NCBI GenBank assembly: GCA_016716765.1
Contig: JADJVA010000006.1
Coordinates: forward strand, 124,001 to 188,000
Source of the DNA: Bdellovibrionales bacterium
GTDB lineage: Bacteria; Bdellovibrionota; Bdellovibrionia; Bdellovibrionales; UBA1609
Direction of reading: 5' to 3'
Length of the DNA stretch: 64,000 bases
The position numbers were made by a program, and so were the translations under genes. Numbering within the stretch: position 1 is the first letter of the stretch; every line of letters begins with the position of its first letter. Shown here piece after piece: positions 54,957 to 63,075 of the stretch. The notes below the pieces were generated by a model that was not told where the DNA came from, did no database searches, and saw nothing but the letters and a program-made list of their open reading frames with translations.

Positions 54957-55712
54957 ATGAAATTGATCTGGCAAGCATGTATCATAAGATTTTTTAGTCT
55001 GAGCCTAGGTGGATATTGCGGCGCACAGGCATTCTTGCTGAGTTTCGGTTTGTGTTTGTTTTCAATGCAGCAGCAAGGTCTGGCGCAATCGAAGCAGGGA
55101 CAAGCCCAAGTGCAACAGGAGATTCCCGCAAGGCAGTTATTAACCACCACAGTGGCCGTTGTGGGCGGGAGGCCCATCACCAGCCGGGAGGTGCAAATTG
55201 CCTTTCTTCTTGAGAAGGCGATGTATAGCAACAAGAAAATTCCAGAGATTTTCTCTCTCGATGTGAATGGTAAGGAGTTTGATCGAGAGGTCGTCTCAAG
55301 CCTTTTGGAGTGGGTTGTTTTTCTTGAGGCGCAAAGTTTTTCGGCCCATGAGATTTTGGGCCTTGAGCTGGAGGCGGCCGAACAGAGAGTTCAGGATGCT
55401 TTGAAGAAGAATATCCAGTGGAAGGGCCTCGCCGTGACCCGCTCTGAATTAAAAAGCCAATTAGAAAGAAAAATGCGAGCCAAAAGATTTATTCAATTCA
55501 AGGGTCGAAGCTCCGTGGTGCCGGTGACGGACGATGAGGTTCGTGAGTATTTTGAGAAAAATAGGATAAAATTTGGCAACTTTCCGTTTGAGAAATTTAA
55601 AGATGATATCAGATCGTTTTTAGAACGTCAGCATGTGGACATGAGATTGAAAAACTGGTTTGAGATACTTCAAGAGAAGTACAAAGTGAAGAATCTTTCT
55701 TTGGACGTTTGA
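54957..55712 (+). CDS. SurA N-terminal-like exported chaperone without PPIase domain
   Basis: 251 residues. A signal-like hydrophobic stretch (about 8-44) precedes VAVVGGRPITSREVQIAFLLEK, the typical opening of SurA/PpiD N-terminal domains, then a helical body ending in an EYFEKNRIKFGNFPFEKF segment. No parvulin domain follows, so it would be a holdase-type periplasmic chaperone at most. Its TGA overlaps the ATG of the GNAT gene (TGATG). It is separated from the zinc-ribbon gene by 96 bases. Confidence 0.75.
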   Translation: MKLIWQACIIRFFSLSLGGYCGAQAFLLSFGLCLFSMQQQGLAQSKQGQAQVQQEIPARQLLTTTVAVVGGRPITSREVQIAFLLEKAMYSNKKIPEIFSLDVNGKEFDREVVSSLLEWVVFLEAQSFSAHEILGLELEAAEQRVQDALKKNIQWKGLAVTRSELKSQLERKMRAKRFIQFKGRSSVVPVTDDEVREYFEKNRIKFGNFPFEKFKDDIRSFLERQHVDMRLKNWFEILQEKYKVKNLSLDV

Positions 55713-56182
55713 TGGGTCTTGCTAAAGGTGACTCTTGGGAAATTCGGGCTCTTCAGGGGAGCGATTTTGTGGAACTGCACCAGACAGTTCAGGCCGTCTA
55801 TTCAGCTTCCCCATTTCCGATTGGGGGAGGTTGGAGCGAGGAGCAGATCGCAGAAGAAGGAAAGACAGGCAGTTCGCTGGGAGTCTTTTATAAACCTTTT
55901 GGATTAACCGCCTTTGTTATCTGGCGTTGCTTTCCCGGGGGTCGCGAGATTAGGCTTCTCGGAACCCATCCCAAATGGTGTAGGAGAGGCATTATGGCAG
56001 AGCTTATGCGCTCGGTCATTGAGGGGCTTGATTCCGGCGAGGAGATCTGGCTTGAAGTTCATGAGGGAAATCGTGGGGCTCGTAACCTCTATGAAAAGTT
56101 AGGGTTTTCTAAAGTAGGCAGGAGACCCAATTACTATCGCGATGGTGCCGGTGCCGACCTCTATAGTAGGCTTTGTCCTTGA
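55712..56182 (+). CDS. GNAT-family N-acetyltransferase (RimI-like)
   Basis: 156 residues from ATG 55712, which overlaps the preceding stop. The GNAT fold is recognised by THPKWCRRGIMAELM (acetyl-CoA loop; family QxxGxG/A replaced by CRRGIM) and LEVHEGNRGARNLYEKLGFSKVGRRPNYYRDG, close to RimI-type alpha-N-acetyltransferases. RimI acetylates ribosomal protein S18 in enterobacteria; a ribosomal substrate is plausible beside the translation cluster but unproved. Cytoplasmic, no signal. Confidence 0.88.
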   Translation: MGLAKGDSWEIRALQGSDFVELHQTVQAVYSASPFPIGGGWSEEQIAEEGKTGSSLGVFYKPFGLTAFVIWRCFPGGREIRLLGTHPKWCRRGIMAELMRSVIEGLDSGEEIWLEVHEGNRGARNLYEKLGFSKVGRRPNYYRDGAGADLYSRLCP

Positions 56183-56333
56183 ATCCAGTCGAGTGAATAA
56201 GCTCTGATAATGACTTGCCTTTTATGTTTGCCTTCGTTATAAATCGAACACTCGTAAGGGGGCCAGTGGTCCTCTTTTTTATTGTGTCCGCGTCTGGTCG
56301 CGAGGGATCGGAGTGGTGTAGAAGGACAGAGAT

Positions 56334-56882
56334 TTGAGTAGTTTGTCTGATGATGTTTTGGGTCAGATTCGTGAATTGGCGAGTGAAATTTGCCAGCGAG
56401 AGGGTTGTCTTCTATACGATATTCAGTTTTCTGGTGGATCTAGGCAAAGAAATTTACGAGTATTTGTTGATCGTGCTCAAGGCGTAGTTTCTGTAGACGA
56501 TTGTGCCAATATTTCGCGGGGCCTCAACCTTTTGCTCGATGTAAGAGATCTCATTCCTGGCGGAGCCTATGATTTGGAAGTTTCTAGTCCGGGACTTGAG
56601 AGGCAGCTTATTGAGACATGGCATTTCGAGAAGGCGATTGGTCAGGAAGTGAAGCTTTCCACTACGGAATCCATTCCTCTGCCTGAGGGTGTGGAAGCAA
56701 AGCCTGGAAAGGGTGGTCCGTTGTCGGTTGAGGGGAAGCTTACGGAAGCATCGGACGAAGTGGTTGTGGTTGAGAATGATAAGGCAAAGTGGGAAGTTCC
56801 TCGACGAATTATTCGGAGAGCGAACGTAAAATTTGTTTTCAGTGAGAAATCAGGAAGCAAAAAGAAGATGAAGAAGAGGTAA
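56334..56882 (+). CDS. rimP: Ribosome maturation factor RimP
   Basis: 182 residues from TTG 56334, with AAGGA 8 bases upstream. RimP assists 30S assembly. Family marks: SEICQREGCLLYDIQFSGG at the start, LRVFVDR, the conserved VDDCANISRGLN, and the core motif YDLEVSSPGLERQL. It is longer than E. coli RimP (150) by an insertion around residues 105-130 and a Lys-rich C-terminus. Standard place immediately before nusA, 5 bases apart. Confidence 0.95.
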   Translation: MSSLSDDVLGQIRELASEICQREGCLLYDIQFSGGSRQRNLRVFVDRAQGVVSVDDCANISRGLNLLLDVRDLIPGGAYDLEVSSPGLERQLIETWHFEKAIGQEVKLSTTESIPLPEGVEAKPGKGGPLSVEGKLTEASDEVVVVENDKAKWEVPRRIIRRANVKFVFSEKSGSKKKMKKR

Positions 56883-56887
56883 TAGGG

Positions 56888-58321
56888 ATGGCTGTGGAAA
56901 ATGTATTCTCTGATTTGAGTCGTATGATTGAGCAGGTCGGCAAAGATAAGGGCATTGATAAAGGTGTCGTTATTGATGCTGTTATCCAGGGTATGTTGGT
57001 GGCGGCTCGAAAAAAGTACGGGACTTATCGTGAAATTGAGGCCCAATATAACGAGGAGTCTGGCGAGATAGAGCTCTATGAATTCAAGGAAGTGGTTAAC
57101 GACGAAGATTTTTGTGATGAAGAAGTTGAAATTAAGCTATCTAGTGCCCTTGAGTTGGACCCTGATGCTCAACTTCATGATTCGATTGGGCATAAGTTAG
57201 AGACCTCAGATTTGGGGCGAATTGCAGCTCAGACGGCCAAGCAGATTATCACTCAGCGAGTGCGCGATGCCGAGCGTGACCTTATTTTTAATGAGTTTGA
57301 ACAACGAAAGGGAGAAATTGCCTCAGGAATTGCCCGACGGGTTGAAAGAGGAGCTATCGTTGTTGATCTTGGTCGGACTGAGGCCTACATTCCACCCCGG
57401 GAACAGATCCCGGGCGAGCAGTACAAACCAGGAGATCGGATTCAAGGCTACATTGCTGATGTTCGTCAAACAACCAGAGGCCCTCAGATTATCATGTCTC
57501 GAGCTGATGAGCGCTACCTGATGAAGTTGTTCGAAATGGAAGTTCCGGAAATTTATGATGGTATTGTTGAAATAAAGGCAGCCGCTCGTGAGCCTGGTCA
57601 GAGGGCTAAGATTGCTGTGAGTTCTAAGGATTCCGCTGTGGATGCCTTGGGGGCCTGTGTGGGAATGAAGGGCAGTCGCGTACAGAGTATTGTGCAAGAG
57701 CTACGAGGCGAAAAAATTGATATTGTTAATTGGGATGATGAGCCAGCTCGATTTGTTTGCAATGCTCTGGCCCCTGCGGAGATTTCTAAAGTGTATATGG
57801 ACGAAAATTTGATGGAAATGGAAATTGTAGTTCCAGATTCTCAACTCAGCTTGGCCATTGGACGAAAGGGTCAGAATGTGCGTCTGGCAGCAAAGCTGAC
57901 GCGTTGGAAATTGGATATTGTTTCTGAGTCGAATGCTTCGCAGAGAACAGCCGAGGCGATATTCAATCTGATGCTGATTCCTGGGATGAGTCAAACGATG
58001 GCACAGAATATTTTCCAATCAGGATACGGGTCATTTCAAGCCATAGCTGAGGCACAGATTGATGATGTGATGAAGATTCCTGGATATGAAGACGTAAGCA
58101 GGGCCACCAAATTAGTTGAAGATTCAAAGGCTCTCCTAACCCAGTACCAGCAAGAAGGTAAAACTGTACCAAAGGCTCCAACAAAGACCCCAGAGGTTCA
58201 GCTGGAGGGTGATGCTAAGTCTCAGGCGGCGCAGCGTTTGAAGGAAGAGATGGCTCAGTTGAAGGCGCAGGAAGAGACGGCAGGTAGTGAAAAGACTGAG
58301 GTTGGCGGAATTCAGGAATAA
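56888..58321 (+). CDS. nusA: Transcription termination/antitermination factor NusA
   Basis: 477 residues: N-terminal RNA-polymerase-binding domain (MAVENVFSDLSRMIEQVGKDKG), S1 domain (IVVDLGRTEAYIPPREQIPGE), two KH domains (GACVGMKGSRVQSIVQELRGEKIDIV and LAIGRKGQNVRLAAKL), and one helix-hairpin-helix-like repeat (LIPGMSQTMAQNIFQSGYGSFQAI) followed by an acidic/Gln-rich tail. Binds RNA polymerase and RNA to adjust pausing and termination. It is followed by infB after 82 bases, without the ylxR gene that often lies between them. Confidence 0.97.
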   Translation: MAVENVFSDLSRMIEQVGKDKGIDKGVVIDAVIQGMLVAARKKYGTYREIEAQYNEESGEIELYEFKEVVNDEDFCDEEVEIKLSSALELDPDAQLHDSIGHKLETSDLGRIAAQTAKQIITQRVRDAERDLIFNEFEQRKGEIASGIARRVERGAIVVDLGRTEAYIPPREQIPGEQYKPGDRIQGYIADVRQTTRGPQIIMSRADERYLMKLFEMEVPEIYDGIVEIKAAAREPGQRAKIAVSSKDSAVDALGACVGMKGSRVQSIVQELRGEKIDIVNWDDEPARFVCNALAPAEISKVYMDENLMEMEIVVPDSQLSLAIGRKGQNVRLAAKLTRWKLDIVSESNASQRTAEAIFNLMLIPGMSQTMAQNIFQSGYGSFQAIAEAQIDDVMKIPGYEDVSRATKLVEDSKALLTQYQQEGKTVPKAPTKTPEVQLEGDAKSQAAQRLKEEMAQLKAQEETAGSEKTEVGGIQE

Positions 58322-58403
58322 TTGAAAGCATCTTAAATGTGGTTGATTCGTGATAAAGAGATAGACAGCGGTATAAAGCGACAGTTTGGTTGAAGGAGAA
58401 TGA

Positions 58404-61121
58404 GTGACCCAGCCCAAAGTTTATGAATTTGCAAAAGAGATTGGTATCGAGACTCTGACTCTCATGGATAAGATTCGTGAATGGAATCTTCCGATTCGAA
58501 GTCATATGGCTGGTTTAGATGAGGCCATGATCCTCGAAATCAAGAGCCGTTTTGATGCGGAGGCGGGAACAAAAAAAGAGATAAAGGCTAAAAAAGCCAA
58601 GCCGAAGAAGAAGGCCACCGCGAAGTCCGTGCGTAAGGTCGTTACAGCTACGTCTAAGGCGGATGAAAAGTCTGTGAAAGAAAAGAAGGCAGAAAAAGCC
58701 GCAGCGTCTCTGCCCAAAGTGATTCGACGTAAAGCTGGAGAAAAAGAGGAGGCCGAGGCTGCGGCAGCTGCGGCCCTGGCCGCACAGGTAGAAAGTCAGG
58801 AACTTTACGCCTCAGAAGAAGTGAGTACGACTGATGGGTCAGAAGAGGGTTCTTCTGCTGCAGCTCATTTGAGGGAAGCAGACTCCGGGATAAGTGCGGA
58901 AGGTGTGTCTCCAGATTCGATTTCTCCTGATTCACCTGAGGTAAAAACTCGTCGTAATATTGTAGGTCGCATGGATCTGAAGAGGGTTGTGCGTCCTGTA
59001 GCTCGAGCAAGTAGCACAGCTTCTTCAACGGGACAGCCTCATGCTGCGGGGGCAGGGGCCTCGTCGCTTTTTGCTGGACAGATTTCGGATCCCTCTCGTC
59101 CTCCGCGACCGGGAGTTGGTCGGACTTTGAGAACTGGATTTGTAGCTCCCTCCCCTTTCCTCGATGAAGTCGTTACTGAAGAAACGCAGAAGGAAAAGGA
59201 TGATAAATTAAAAAAGCGTCCTGGGGCGGGGAAAGAGCTTCCTTCGGCTGTATTTTCGGCTTCTGAGTTTAGAAAAAGAGAAGTTGTTTTCCAGCCAAAG
59301 AAGAAAAAGATTCCCGGTAGGGGAGAGGTTAGAAAAACTCAGATTACAACTCCAAAGGCCAGCAAGCGAGTTGTTAAATTTCATCATGTGATTAAGGTCG
59401 GAGAACTAGCCAACCAAATGAATTTGAAAGCCCCTCAGCTGATTAAGAAATTAATGGGCGAAGGGATTATGGCCACGATTAATACGGACCTCGATTTTGA
59501 TACGGTCGCTCTGATGGTGCCCGAATTTGGTTTTGAAGCTCAAAATGTGGCTTTGTCGCCCGAGGGCTTGATTGAGGAGGCGGTTTTTGGTGATCTTTCT
59601 TCGGAGATGGTATCTCGAACTCCAGTCGTGACTGTGATGGGTCACGTCGATCATGGCAAGACGACACTGCTGGATTCTATTCGCAATGCAGACGTCGCGT
59701 CCCGCGAGGCTGGCGGTATCACCCAGCACATTGGGGCGTACCAAGTAACTCTTGAAGATGGAAGCCACATTACGTTTATAGATACTCCAGGCCACGCAGC
59801 ATTCACAGCCATGCGGGCCCGCGGAGCAAATGTGACAGATGTAGCGATTATAGTTGTTGCAGCGGACGATGGGGTCATGCCTCAGACGGCCGAAGCCATT
59901 AACCATGCCAAGGCCGCCGGGGTCCCGATTATCGTAGCAGTTAACAAAATGGACAAACCGGGTGCTAATCCGGACCGAATTAAGCAACAATTGACGGAGT
60001 TCCAACTCGTTCCTGAGGAGTGGGGTGGAAGCACGATCTTTTGTCCTGTTTCGGCTCTGAAGGGAGAAGGGGTTAAGGAACTGCTTGAGCAAATTCGGCT
60101 TGTGGCTGAGGTTCAAGAACTTCGGGCGAATCCGAATCGCTCGGGCACAGGATTGGTGATAGAAAGTCGCATGGAGAAGGGGCGGGGATGTGTCGCCACC
60201 TTATTAGTGAAAGATGGGACAATCGGTGTAGGTCAGGATATTGTCGTTGGAACGGTGGCTGGTCGAATCCGGGCCATGAACAATGATCGAGGTGAGCGAA
60301 TTAAATTGGCTGGTCCAGGCACGCCCGTCGAAATTTTTGGTCTCCCGGAGACTGCTTTGGCTGGGGATCGTTTTGATGTCACGGAGACGGAAGCTCAGGC
60401 CCATGAAATTGCTGAATTGAGAAAACGTCAGGCGGAAGCCGCGATCGCAAGTCTTGATAAGACCATGACGTTGGAGCAGATTTTTTCTAAGGTGAAGGCG
60501 GGTGCGGCAAAGGAACTTTCAATTGTATTGAAGGCCGATGTGGCTGGCAGTTTGGAAGCCATCAAAGGGATGTTTGAAAAGGCAGGCACGGAAGAAGTCA
60601 AAGTGAAAATCGTTCACTCAGGGGTGGGTGGAATCAGTGAATCGGATGTGTTGTTGGCGGGAACAGCTCATGGTTTGGTTCTGGGTTTCAATGTTCGTCC
60701 TGATGGCTCTGCTCAAAAGCTGGCAAAAGAGAAGAACATTGAGATCAAGGTTTATACAATTATCTACGAGATGATTGATGATGTTAAAAAAGCACTTGGA
60801 GGATTGTTAGCACCCGAGATGGTTGAAAAATCATTGGGCAGAGCTGAAGTGCGAAATACTTTCTCGGTGCCAAAATCAGGAGTTATTGCTGGATGTTCTG
60901 TTTTGGATGGGAAAATTACGCGAAGTAACCAATTGCGATTGGTGCGAGATGGCCGAATTGTTTATCAAGGAAAAGTTTCTAGTCTAAAGCGGTTCAAAGA
61001 TGATGTCAAAGAAGTGGCCTCGGGCTTTGAGTGTGGGATTGGAATTGAAAACTTCAATGATATCAAAGTTGGTGACGTGATCGAGGCCTTCGAAGTTGAG
61101 AGTATTGCGAGGGAGCTCTGA
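58404..61121 (+). CDS. infB: Translation initiation factor IF-2
   Basis: 905 residues from GTG 58404 (an ATG four bases upstream is in the wrong frame). N-terminal IF2_N domain (VYEFAKEIGIETLTLMDKIREWNLP), a long Lys/Ala-rich linker (about 55-260), a second IF2_N motif (about 335-380), then the GTPase: GHVDHGKTTLLDSI near residue 413, DTPGHAAFTAMRARG, and NKMDKPGA, followed by domains II-IV. Recruits initiator tRNA to the ribosome. Longer than E. coli IF2 (890) mostly in the linker. Directly followed by rbfA. Confidence 0.97.
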   Translation: MTQPKVYEFAKEIGIETLTLMDKIREWNLPIRSHMAGLDEAMILEIKSRFDAEAGTKKEIKAKKAKPKKKATAKSVRKVVTATSKADEKSVKEKKAEKAAASLPKVIRRKAGEKEEAEAAAAAALAAQVESQELYASEEVSTTDGSEEGSSAAAHLREADSGISAEGVSPDSISPDSPEVKTRRNIVGRMDLKRVVRPVARASSTASSTGQPHAAGAGASSLFAGQISDPSRPPRPGVGRTLRTGFVAPSPFLDEVVTEETQKEKDDKLKKRPGAGKELPSAVFSASEFRKREVVFQPKKKKIPGRGEVRKTQITTPKASKRVVKFHHVIKVGELANQMNLKAPQLIKKLMGEGIMATINTDLDFDTVALMVPEFGFEAQNVALSPEGLIEEAVFGDLSSEMVSRTPVVTVMGHVDHGKTTLLDSIRNADVASREAGGITQHIGAYQVTLEDGSHITFIDTPGHAAFTAMRARGANVTDVAIIVVAADDGVMPQTAEAINHAKAAGVPIIVAVNKMDKPGANPDRIKQQLTEFQLVPEEWGGSTIFCPVSALKGEGVKELLEQIRLVAEVQELRANPNRSGTGLVIESRMEKGRGCVATLLVKDGTIGVGQDIVVGTVAGRIRAMNNDRGERIKLAGPGTPVEIFGLPETALAGDRFDVTETEAQAHEIAELRKRQAEAAIASLDKTMTLEQIFSKVKAGAAKELSIVLKADVAGSLEAIKGMFEKAGTEEVKVKIVHSGVGGISESDVLLAGTAHGLVLGFNVRPDGSAQKLAKEKNIEIKVYTIIYEMIDDVKKALGGLLAPEMVEKSLGRAEVRNTFSVPKSGVIAGCSVLDGKITRSNQLRLVRDGRIVYQGKVSSLKRFKDDVKEVASGFECGIGIENFNDIKVGDVIEAFEVESIAREL

Positions 61122-61122
61122 T

Positions 61123-61515
61123 TTGTCAGGAGAAAGCAGGCGCATACAAAGGGTTGAAAAAGAACTTCGTCATGTTGTAGCAGGTTACCTTTTAACTGGC
61201 TTAAAGGGTCCGTTTACCTGCTTGATTTCGGTGACACAGGTCAGAGTATCTCCGGATTTGCGTCACGGTAAGGTTTATGTGAGCCTCATGGGTGATCCAA
61301 AAGCGAAACAAACCGATTGGGCTCTCCTTGAGAAGCAGGTTTCGGAGATTCAAAGGCATGTAGGAGCCAATCTTAAGCTGAAGTTCACTCCGCGATTGCA
61401 GTTGTTCCTTGATTCGTCTGCTGACGAGGTCGATAAAATTCAACGAATTTTGAATGATATAAAGGCGGGCGAGATGCAATTGCGACCCAGTGTTGAAGGC
61501 GAAGATGAAGGCTAA
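61123..61515 (+). CDS. rbfA: 30S ribosome-binding factor RbfA
   Basis: 130 residues from TTG 61123, one base after the infB stop, with GGGAG 9 bases upstream; an in-frame start further upstream overlaps infB. KH-type fold: RRIQRVEKELRHVVAGYL, TCLISVTQVRVSPDLRHGKVYVSLMG, and TPRLQLFLDSSADEVDKIQRIL. Binds the 16S 5' region during late 30S maturation. The tail has an acidic stretch (GEDEG) and overlaps the truB start by 11 bases. Confidence 0.93.
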   Translation: MSGESRRIQRVEKELRHVVAGYLLTGLKGPFTCLISVTQVRVSPDLRHGKVYVSLMGDPKAKQTDWALLEKQVSEIQRHVGANLKLKFTPRLQLFLDSSADEVDKIQRILNDIKAGEMQLRPSVEGEDEG

Positions 61516-62551
61516 GGCTAAGGTTAAGCTATCTGAGCCAGGGCTTCATGGTCTTTTGTTGGTTGATAAGCCAAGCGGGATAACGAGTCATGACGTGGTT
61601 GCCAGAGCTCGACGTTGCTTAGGAATGAAGGCGGTTGGCCATGCAGGGACCCTGGATCCTTTGGCCACGGGCCTTATCATTTTACTCCTTGGAGAGGCCA
61701 CTAAATTATCAGATTATGTTTTGAATGCGGACAAGAGCTACCAAGTTAAGGTTCGGCTCGGTCTTATCACGGACTCTCTGGATATCACAGGAAGGGTTCT
61801 TGAGCGTCGCGAAGTCAATATTCCAGAAGAGACTTTAAGTAGTGCGATATTGGAAGCTCAAGGTGACCTGTCTTTGCCCGTTCCCGCCTATTCAGCAGTA
61901 AAGGTGGGGGGAAAGAAATTGTATGAACTGGCTCGAGCGGAAAAGCTCAGTCCAACGCCAGTTCGCACCATGAATTTTTTTAACCTAAAATTATTTGAGA
62001 TTGGTCAGGATTCTTTTTCGGCTCGGGTGGATTGCCATAAAGGTGGTTACATACGATCCTGGGTTGAATTCATCGGAAAAAATCTCGGATGTGGCGCAAC
62101 GGTTGAGGAGCTCAGGCGTTTGGGGTCAGGCCGTTTCCGAGTGGAGCAGAGTCTTACTCTAGAAAATCTTGAAGAATTGGTGAGAGCCTCTAGGATTGAA
62201 AACCAGGTTTCAGAAGATCAAGAAGCTCAAGGGATTCAGGAAGCTCCACTGGGTCATTGCGGTATAAATCCTCTGATTTTCGGAGACTCATTTGTTTCTC
62301 TAAACCAAGCTCTTCCTCATTGGAAGGCCTTGACTGTAAAGGGACGCGATGAGCATTTAATGGTGAATGGACTCGTCAGTCATGATCTGAGTCGTCGTTT
62401 GATAATAGAAAGAAAAATGGCCAACAGTGAGCGTGTTATCGTTCCTGTGAAAATCCTGAGTTCTGCTACGGGGCAGCTCCTTTCGCTGATTGAGGCGATG
62501 CCGGAGGGAGGGCTTAAGGTGAGGAGAATATTTCAGCTGCCTATACTCTGA
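61505..62551 (+). CDS. truB: tRNA pseudouridine-55 synthase TruB
   Basis: 348 residues from ATG 61505; an in-frame GTG 61490 lies within rbfA. TruB makes pseudouridine 55 in the tRNA T-loop. Catalytic Asp51 lies in GHAGTLDPLATGL, with the VDKPSGITSHD start, YSAVKVGGKKLYELAR and GGYIRSWVEFIG motifs. The C-terminus (about 260-348) is longer than in E. coli and may be a PUA-like domain. A short variable stretch near 235-250 is Glu/Gln-rich. Confidence 0.96.
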   Translation: MKAKAKVKLSEPGLHGLLLVDKPSGITSHDVVARARRCLGMKAVGHAGTLDPLATGLIILLLGEATKLSDYVLNADKSYQVKVRLGLITDSLDITGRVLERREVNIPEETLSSAILEAQGDLSLPVPAYSAVKVGGKKLYELARAEKLSPTPVRTMNFFNLKLFEIGQDSFSARVDCHKGGYIRSWVEFIGKNLGCGATVEELRRLGSGRFRVEQSLTLENLEELVRASRIENQVSEDQEAQGIQEAPLGHCGINPLIFGDSFVSLNQALPHWKALTVKGRDEHLMVNGLVSHDLSRRLIIERKMANSERVIVPVKILSSATGQLLSLIEAMPEGGLKVRRIFQLPIL

Positions 62552-62597
62552 GAGAAGTGCAAAAAGCTCATTTTTTCTTTCTCCACTTGCCCTTGTT

Positions 62598-62625
62598 TTG
62601 AAAGCCCTGTAAAGATTGCTACTTA
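62598..62625 (+). promoter_or_regulatory. Candidate promoter of rpsO
   Basis: -35 TTGAAA (62598-62603), 16-base spacer, -10-like TACTTA (62620-62625), about 58 bases before the rpsO ATG. The pair is plausible but the -10 deviates from consensus. Confidence 0.35.
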
Positions 62626-62682
62626 ATGCTCCCTGGGACGAAAGCCATAACGTTCCAACGGGGGTTTTTTTGGAGGTAACCA

Positions 62683-62952
62683 ATGGCGTTTTTAGCATCA
62701 CAAAAGCAAGAAATTGTAAAAAAATTCCGTCAATCAGAGCTGGATACGGGGAGCTCGCATGTGCAAGTCGCTCTTCTCACTCATCGAATTAATCATCTCA
62801 CGGAACATTTTAAAAAGAATAAGAAGGATGTTCACGGACAACGTGGCCTTCTCAAATTGGTGAATCGTCGTCGAAAACTCTTGGACTATCTTCGTTCGCA
62901 AGATTCGGCTCAATATTCTTCATTGATAGCTGAGCTTGGTTTAAGGAAGTAA
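62683..62952 (+). CDS. rpsO: 30S ribosomal protein S15
   Basis: 89 residues, the exact usual length. S15 nucleates the 16S central domain. Recognised by SQKQEIVKKFRQSELDTGSSHVQVALLTHRI and FKKNKKDVHGQRGLLKLVNRRRKLLDYL. ATG 62683 follows a GGAGGT ribosome site. A gap of 131 bases from truB suggests its own promoter. It is followed by pnp, the classic rpsO-pnp pair. Confidence 0.98.
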   Translation: MAFLASQKQEIVKKFRQSELDTGSSHVQVALLTHRINHLTEHFKKNKKDVHGQRGLLKLVNRRRKLLDYLRSQDSAQYSSLIAELGLRK

Positions 62953-63011
62953 TGTCGAAAATCTTAAATCTGGTTACCTACGCATCAAGGCCTATTTCCC
63001 CCTTCCTTAAA
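62940..63011 (+). other. Long inverted repeat across the rpsO-pnp spacer
   Basis: Ten-base perfect repeats TTTAAGGAAG (62940-62949) and CTTCCTTAAA (63002-63011) can form a stem around a 52-base loop beginning in the last codons of rpsO. In enterobacteria a hairpin at this place is cut by RNase III and lets PNPase control its own mRNA; a similar role here is inference. Confidence 0.45.
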
Positions 63012-63075
63012 TGAGACATCGTTGGCATTTAGGCCCGCGATGGGGGATTTGGTTGGCATTAAACAAGGAGAGGAA

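Noticed and set aside
59451..60116. Minus-strand frame of about 221 residues within infB
   Set aside because: Shadow of the IF-2 GTPase domain; no start signal or family.
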